Of a stretch of 64,000 nt of DNA, positions 59,473-64,000 are shown piece after piece. A model generated the notes under the pieces. The model was not told the origin of the DNA, made no database searches, and worked only from the letters and a program-made list of their open reading frames with translations. Position 1 is the stretch's first letter. Each line of letters begins with the position of its first letter. This DNA comes from Prevotella sp. (GTDB lineage Bacteria; Bacteroidota; Bacteroidia; Bacteroidales; Bacteroidaceae): assembly GCA_017548275.1 (NCBI GenBank), contig JAFZAH010000055.1, positions 61,949-125,948 of the forward strand, written 5' to 3'. Both the position numbers and the translations under genes were made by a program.

Positions 59473-60330
59473 TCACATGTTATACGTATGCACACTAGTT
59501 CCTTGTGTTGAGGGCAGGTAATTGATGCCCCACCAACACATCTGCAAGAGGATAAAGGCTACTATAAGCATCCAGAGTGCGGGACACAAACGTTGCGGAT
59601 AGGCAAGCCGGTAATGAATATACACCAAATAAGCAAACCAGGTAATAGCAGCCCAAGTCTCTTTGGGATCCCATGCCCAATAGTGTCCCCACGCCTCTTT
59701 TGCCCAAAGTGCTCCGAACAGCATACCGATGGTCATAAACGCCAAACCGACATAGACAAGATTGTCGAGAGGGTTTGAGATTTGAGGTTTGAGATTTGAG
59801 GCTTGAGATTTGTCTAAGATTTCGGATTTCGGTTTTTGGTCTCCGGAGTAATCTCTTGCTCCTTGCTCCTTGCCCCTTGCCCCTAAGAGATACACCGCCA
59901 TGACAAACGATGCGCCGAGCAGGGCGTAAGCGAACATATAAACGATGACATGCGGGGCGAACCACGGGCTTTGCAGCGCGGGCATAAGTGTCTTGGAGTG
60001 AATCTCGGGCTTGAACAGGTTGATGGCGATAAACACCACAGCCATCAGGGTACTGAACGACAGAATCCACCTGTAATGCCAACGCGAATAGATGATGATG
60101 CCCGCCAACGGGAGGAAGAACGAATACCACAGTCGCGTCTCGCCCATCGTGCGCAACGGCGGACGCTCAAGGGAAATCCACATGCCGACAATAAAAGCGA
60201 AGAAGACGGCCAATCCGGCGATGGTGGTTACATAAACCACGTTTTTCTTCTCTTTCCAAGCAGCCACGGCTCCCGTCGCCCACAACACAATGGCTACGAT
60301 GGCAAAAAAGATGAAATGGCTCCAAGTCAT
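59473..60330 (-). CDS. ccsA: CcsA-type cytochrome c assembly protein
   Basis: 285 aa with about six to eight membrane helices. It has the haem-handling tryptophan-rich motif WGHYWAWDPKETWAAI and the external histidine in SPWFAPHVIVYMFAY. With ResB it ligates haem to c-type cytochromes. The ATG at 60330 overlaps the resB stop by 4 bases (coupled translation). Residues of about 149-186 (KEQGARDYSGDQKPKSEILD and onward) are encoded by two repeat families and form an extra loop; frame and motifs on both sides are intact. Confidence 0.9.
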   Translation of the reverse strand: MTWSHFIFFAIVAIVLWATGAVAAWKEKKNVVYVTTIAGLAVFFAFIVGMWISLERPPLRTMGETRLWYSFFLPLAGIIIYSRWHYRWILSFSTLMAVVFIAINLFKPEIHSKTLMPALQSPWFAPHVIVYMFAYALLGASFVMAVYLLGARGKEQGARDYSGDQKPKSEILDKSQASNLKPQISNPLDNLVYVGLAFMTIGMLFGALWAKEAWGHYWAWDPKETWAAITWFAYLVYIHYRLAYPQRLCPALWMLIVAFILLQMCWWGINYLPSTQGTSVHTYNM

Positions 60331-61223
60331 GACTCTTCCTCCTTTCTCTTCTTTTGTGCGGTGAGGAACATCAGCACCGCGCCGCCCAGCATCATGTAGA
60401 TGCCGATATAGACGTATGGCTGCCACGGGTCGCGCACCAGTTCAAAGGTGCTGACGTCATATTCATTGCCGCTTACCGTGCTATAATCCAACTGATAGAT
60501 TTTCCACCCCTCGATACTATAGGGCTTGTTCACCTCGATATATGCCTCCACGTCATTTCCTTTCCGTATATGCAGTCGCACATGGGAGATATAACGCACT
60601 TTGGGAGATTCATCAATGGTAAAATCGAGTAATTCGACAGAAAAAGGCAGTTCGTGGATAAGTCTGCTCTTGTCCACCGCGCGCCATTCAGGCAACCCTT
60701 TCATCGCGGTCAATTCCACACGTCGCATATCAGCACTGCCGAGCGGGGCGGTAACAAGCACGACAAACAGCCCTAAGTGATTGAACATGAAGGGGATATC
60801 GCGCCATTGAAATGACGTGACTCGACGCAATATCACCTGTCCGAGGATGATGGCTACCCATAAGTAAATGAGCACGAATGGCCAGAAACCCGTCATACGC
60901 GTCAAACCGATAGGGTCGGTGGCAGAGTATCCCTCCGGCACTTGTCGTGTCAGTCCCATGATGACGGTGAGCACAACGGCATAGGTCAATGCGGGAATGG
61001 CGCATCGGTATGTACCCAGAAAACGGAATACATAGACTTTCTTTCTCAGCAGGAAGATAATGGCCGATACCGCCAGCACCACTCCTAATAAGATGATGTT
61101 GACGGGCCAGGCGAAAAGTGCCCAGTCGATGCCACCGCTGCTCAGTTGCAGCAGTTCACCGGCCACAATCAGACCTGCGCCTATCAGAAAGCCTTCTTTC
61201 AAGTTCCAGGGTCGCGTCCACAT
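60327..61223 (-). CDS. resB: ResB-like cytochrome c biogenesis protein
   Basis: 298 aa with several N-terminal membrane helices (FLIGAGLIVAGELLQLSSGG) and a large extracytoplasmic part (about 155-265; FMFNHLGLFVVLVTAPLGSA precedes it) before a last membrane helix (YVYIGIYMMLGGAVLMFLTA). ResB partners CcsA in system II cytochrome c maturation. The ATG at 61223 is chosen; the longer frame starts with TTG. In many Bacteroidota this pair follows nrfHA, but no nitrite reductase genes are here. Confidence 0.85.
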   Translation of the reverse strand: MWTRPWNLKEGFLIGAGLIVAGELLQLSSGGIDWALFAWPVNIILLGVVLAVSAIIFLLRKKVYVFRFLGTYRCAIPALTYAVVLTVIMGLTRQVPEGYSATDPIGLTRMTGFWPFVLIYLWVAIILGQVILRRVTSFQWRDIPFMFNHLGLFVVLVTAPLGSADMRRVELTAMKGLPEWRAVDKSRLIHELPFSVELLDFTIDESPKVRYISHVRLHIRKGNDVEAYIEVNKPYSIEGWKIYQLDYSTVSGNEYDVSTFELVRDPWQPYVYIGIYMMLGGAVLMFLTAQKKRKEEES

Positions 61224-61534
61224 CCTTATTTGCAATTGATTGACTGTTAGACAATGTATCTGTCGAGATTATTTGCTCCCACCCCTTTGCCCTAAGCGCC
61301 GGGAGAACGGGGTGATTCTTTTAGGAGTAACGATGTATTCTGCGGATTATTGCCTATTATGTATGAGAAAGGGCTGACATGACCGTCCGCCCCAAGAAAT
61401 GAGTCAGGAAAACGGTCGGCCACGAAGACACAATCAATAAAATACTCCATCGTGTGTTATTTTAACATTTAGTTTTTGGCGGATAGCCCATGATTTTATT
61501 ACATTTGCATTGAGAATTCAAAAACCCAATAATT
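61224..61534. other. Spacer between resB and the secreted protein gene
   Basis: 311 bp without a gene between two divergent genes. Its right part holds a good promoter for the secreted protein gene (61476-61508). The left part (61260-61440) is undistinguished; no resB promoter could be assigned with confidence. Confidence 0.7.
61476..61508 (+). promoter_or_regulatory. Promoter of the secreted protein gene
   Basis: TTTG at 61476-61479, a 21-nt spacer and TACATTTG at 61501-61508, 26 bp before the start codon. A strong match to the Bacteroidota consensus. Confidence 0.65.
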
Positions 61535-62164
61535 ATGAAAAAAATATCATTAGCCATCATTTTTGTCTGCTGCACGCTATCACTGTCTGCACAGGATGTA
61601 ATTCGTGTGAACTATAAAGGTGCGAAACCCACTATCAGCGACTTCGCATGGGCCTTTCTTTCCGATTATGTCTGGGACGAAGAAGAAGACGTGCTCGATG
61701 AGGCGAGAAACGCAGCCAAGCAAGTCTGGATTCGACACCGCAAGGGCCTTCCACAAGATGAGGGCGATAAACTCACCGTTGACGAGAAGAACGGTTATGC
61801 GGTCTATGAGTCCAAATCGGAGTACGAATCAACAGAAGACGCGGTTAGGATTGAGATGTGCTACTGGAACGAGTCCGACGGAAAGCACAAACTATTCGCC
61901 TATAATGTGACATGTTTCAGAAACGGCAAGTACGAACCAGGCCAGTTCGACGGTCTCTCCTTCTATCGCTACAACAATGCCACGAAGACAATGACAAGTT
62001 GCGACGCTCCAGGTTTCGATGTGCAGTTTGGTACAGAAGATGGCGCCTGGGTCTCCTATGATCTGCCACGTGTGGGCAAGAACATCATTTATACTGAGTG
62101 GAAAGACGGAGAAAAAAGAAAGCAGAAGACACTCAAGTGGAACGGACACAAGTTCAGTCTCTAA
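61535..62164 (+). CDS. Secreted protein of unknown function
   Basis: A 209-aa protein with a signal peptide (KKISLAIIFVCCTLSLSAQ) and a mature domain rich in charged and aromatic residues (DYVWDEEEDVLDEARNAAKQ). No family is recognised. It has a clean promoter and is followed by a strong inverted repeat, so it is a single-gene transcript. A periplasmic or secreted role is inferred from the signal peptide. Confidence 0.75.
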   Translation: MKKISLAIIFVCCTLSLSAQDVIRVNYKGAKPTISDFAWAFLSDYVWDEEEDVLDEARNAAKQVWIRHRKGLPQDEGDKLTVDEKNGYAVYESKSEYESTEDAVRIEMCYWNESDGKHKLFAYNVTCFRNGKYEPGQFDGLSFYRYNNATKTMTSCDAPGFDVQFGTEDGAWVSYDLPRVGKNIIYTEWKDGEKRKQKTLKWNGHKFSL

Positions 62165-62220
62165 AGAATTCAACCTTAGGTTATTTTGTGTTCTTCCACT
62201 AAATGGTAATACACCATCTC

Positions 62221-62256
62221 AAGGGCGTCAGCCGGTTCATACTGGCTGACGCCCTT
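62221..62256. terminator. Bidirectional terminator at a convergent junction
   Basis: A perfect 13-bp inverted repeat, AAGGGCGTCAGCC (62221-62233) with GGCTGACGCCCTT (62244-62256), between the secreted-protein gene and the convergent WbqC-like gene. No strong U-run follows on the plus strand, so efficiency is uncertain. Confidence 0.65.
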
Positions 62257-62303
62257 GTTGTGATTACTAACATTTTGAAAAAATCCAAACGCGCCAACCC
62301 GTC

Positions 62304-63011
62304 TCAAAGGAAAAAGATGCTCTCATTGCCCTCGTTGAACAAGAGGTCGAGGATGGAGAGGTTGGGTAGGAACCCGTGACGGTCTGCATACACCTGATAA
62401 TAAGGTTTCGGTGAGAAATCAGGGTCGGGCAGTGGGTGTTTGGGATGAATAGTATCGCGGAAATCTGCCAAAAGACAAGAATGGTCAGAGTCCCCATTGT
62501 TCTCTGAACTCTCAGGGCTCCCAGAAGGGAGATAACTGTCAGTAGGAGCGATGACGGGGTGAATGTCAAGCAATTGGCACATCAGGAGTGTGATTTCCAT
62601 ATTGAAATCGTAGAGGTACTCCCACCGGCGCTCAAAGAAGGGGCGCAGGTCATCGGCATAATGCTCGAAGAAAGGCGACTCGCCATAGGCAGTCTGCAAG
62701 GCATTCCAATGCAGTCGTCGCCAGTTGCCGTGGTCGCTGATGCGTATGTCGCGTGTAAGGGGTTTGTCACAATCGTGACTGACGGGGATGGTGAGCGCCT
62801 GTGGGCCATTTGGTGCAGCAATGACACAGCGGTTGCGGTAGGTCTGCTTCACAAAACTGTCCATGCGCTCAACCATCACATGGTCATACCGGTGCAGTTT
62901 TTGATACCACTGCACCGGTCCGAAATAGGTGGTGGAGAGAAGGGTGAAAGCCTCCCCCGTACCCCCTCCCAAGGAGGAGGGCTCTTGATGAGACGAATTG
63001 TGATTTATCAA
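62304..63011 (-). CDS. WbqC-like family protein
   Basis: 235 aa matching the WbqC-like family (LLSTTYFGPVQWYQKL near the N-terminus, then MERMDSFVKQTYRNRCVIAA and NGPQALTIPVSHDCDKP). Function unknown; often associated with glycan or lipid-linked biosynthesis. The only in-frame start is a TTG at 63011. The first about 22 codons (with SSLGGGTGEAF) are encoded by a CCCTCCC-hairpin repeat, so the native start codon seems to have been displaced. A 3' neighbour is convergent. Confidence 0.8.
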   Translation of the reverse strand: MINHNSSHQEPSSLGGGTGEAFTLLSTTYFGPVQWYQKLHRYDHVMVERMDSFVKQTYRNRCVIAAPNGPQALTIPVSHDCDKPLTRDIRISDHGNWRRLHWNALQTAYGESPFFEHYADDLRPFFERRWEYLYDFNMEITLLMCQLLDIHPVIAPTDSYLPSGSPESSENNGDSDHSCLLADFRDTIHPKHPLPDPDFSPKPYYQVYADRHGFLPNLSILDLLFNEGNESIFFL

Positions 63012-63070
63012 TTGTGAATTATGAATTAGACACCATCTGCAAGTAGGGACAGGGCGTGCCCTTTCCGCAA

Positions 63071-64000
63071 TTAACCGCTACTCTTTGCTTGATTTGATTT
63101 TTTCAACAAATCGATAATAAGGTAATAATGATCAATCATGGCTTGTCTTCCAATGCCAATCATCTGTCGAACACTCTCCTTCTTAAAACTGAGGATGTTA
63201 TAATTCACCAAATTAGGCCGGATTTTTACATCCGCCTCTTCCCAATTGATGTTGTGGCTTGTAACATCAGGTTTTGATAGAATCCAGTCGGTCAACCACT
63301 CTGTTTTTGTAAACTTGATAACATCACTTACTAGCGTATGGTCAATCAATATCCCTATTCCCTCCACCACCAACGGGTTAGGCTTACGCTTTTGCCTCAT
63401 CTCTAAATCAAAAGCAATAGTGATATCTGCGCCCATATCCTTCACAACATCAACAGGCAGGTTGTCGAGCATACCTCCGTCAACTAACTTATCCCCATCT
63501 ATCTCTACGGGTTTAAAACCGACGAGTGGCGCAGGGTATGACATCGAGGCACGGATGGCTTTTGCCAGATCGCCCTTGGATAGTACTTTTTTTTCTATAC
63601 TGACATCATTAATGATTTTGGTGGCGGTACAGCGGTACTCCACTCCCTTCTCTTTTAGGTCTTCAAATGTAGTGACTCCCTTTTTCTCTAATGCTAAGCG
63701 CAATCTTTCTTCAAACTCATCACCATCGACCAATCCGAAAATGGTACGTTCAGCATCTCCATATTTATCGGAAAAACTTCTACCGTGTCCGGTGCCTATC
63801 GCTTCCTGGTCAAAGAGCGTAAGCCACCCTCTGTTGAGCCAAAGGTCTTCAATCTCCTTGCCAGAGTATCCGGCCGCATACAGTCCTCCAACCACCGCCC
63901 CCATACTGGTGCCAGCAATATAGTCGATATGGCAATTCTTTTCATCCAGATATGCCAATGCCCCGATTTCCGCTGCAGCCTTGGCCCCCCCCCCCCCAAG
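63071..64000 (-). CDS. Patatin-like phospholipase (5' partial at right edge)
   Basis: At least 309 residues of a bacterial patatin-like esterase. The frame continues to the window edge. The oxyanion-hole motif LGGGGAKAAAEIGALAYLDE is followed by the nucleophile motif GTSMG (GxSxG) and, later, DGGMLDNLP, the D-G dyad. The run of four glycines is encoded by part of a 13-G tract (63985-63997 on the complement), in frame in this copy. The N-terminal start is outside the window. Confidence 0.85.
   Translation of the reverse strand, partial: LGGGGAKAAAEIGALAYLDEKNCHIDYIAGTSMGAVVGGLYAAGYSGKEIEDLWLNRGWLTLFDQEAIGTGHGRSFSDKYGDAERTIFGLVDGDEFEERLRLALEKKGVTTFEDLKEKGVEYRCTATKIINDVSIEKKVLSKGDLAKAIRASMSYPAPLVGFKPVEIDGDKLVDGGMLDNLPVDVVKDMGADITIAFDLEMRQKRKPNPLVVEGIGILIDHTLVSDVIKFTKTEWLTDWILSKPDVTSHNINWEEADVKIRPNLVNYNILSFKKESVRQMIGIGRQAMIDHYYLIIDLLKKSNQAKSSG

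Overview
The window reads as part of a chromosome from a Bacteroidales bacterium, most likely Prevotella or a close relative. The grounds are a sufBCDS set, an sdhCAB fumarate-reductase-type operon, TrkAH, a LemA/TPM pair, ResB-CcsA, GH31, and several promoters of the Bacteroidota type (TTTG, about 20 nt, TAnnTTTG) with little Shine-Dalgarno signal. Housekeeping genes look about half G+C. The block at 14.9-21.6 kb is visibly richer in A+T.

Layout. 0-4.5 kb: Fe-S cluster assembly sufB (5' end cut by the window), sufC, sufD, sufS. 4.5-8.3 kb: a repeat-filled spacer, a small membrane protein, rnhB, a WYL regulator and an M16 protease. 8.4-14.5 kb: a 1570-residue exonuclease-RecQ-UvrD fusion and a YihY membrane protein. 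14.5-21.6 kb: an accessory island next to a CAU tRNA gene. It holds an apparent operon (XRE regulator, HNH endonuclease, methyltransferase-HIT fusion, 39-aa ORF, FRG protein, membrane-anchored helical protein), followed by a Fic protein and a second XRE protein. 21.9-25.8 kb: ruvB, coaD, ybeY, a small lipoprotein, a lone LytTR protein and its membrane neighbour. 26-38 kb: GH31, GNAT, parE, S41 protease, PIF1-like helicase, NhaC antiporter and an SH3 protein. 38.4-42.6 kb: sdhC-sdhA-(four-helix-bundle gene)-sdhB. 42.8-53.1 kb: mnmG, apt, uvrC, dtd, a MazG-like gene, deoC, a long-chain prenyl synthase and polA, with two parS-like sites around apt. 53.3-64 kb: trkH/trkA, a THUMP-like methyltransferase, lemA, a TPM protein, ccsA/resB, a secreted protein, a WbqC-like protein and a patatin phospholipase cut by the right edge.

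Three things stand out. First, the SdhC cytochrome b subunit ends in a tail of about 80 residues with 20 cysteines that looks like a metallothionein. Second, the 14.9-19.8 kb operon has the size, gene content, tight spacing and tRNA-side position of an anti-phage or conflict system; I do not recognise it as a described one. Third, spacers are filled with short low-complexity repeat families (GGGGCAAGG-, CCCTAAA-, CCAAACGA-, TTTGAGGT-, GAACGTGGAACATT-, TTAACTCCCCATC- and CCCTCCCAAGGAGGG-type). These sit at most convergent gene junctions, bracket a gene inserted in the sdh operon, and are translated in frame inside at least four proteins (M16 protease, CcsA, WbqC-like protein, THUMP-like methyltransferase). 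The parS pair beside mnmG suggests the segment lies in the origin-proximal part of the chromosome.

All family assignments come from reading motifs, not from database searches.
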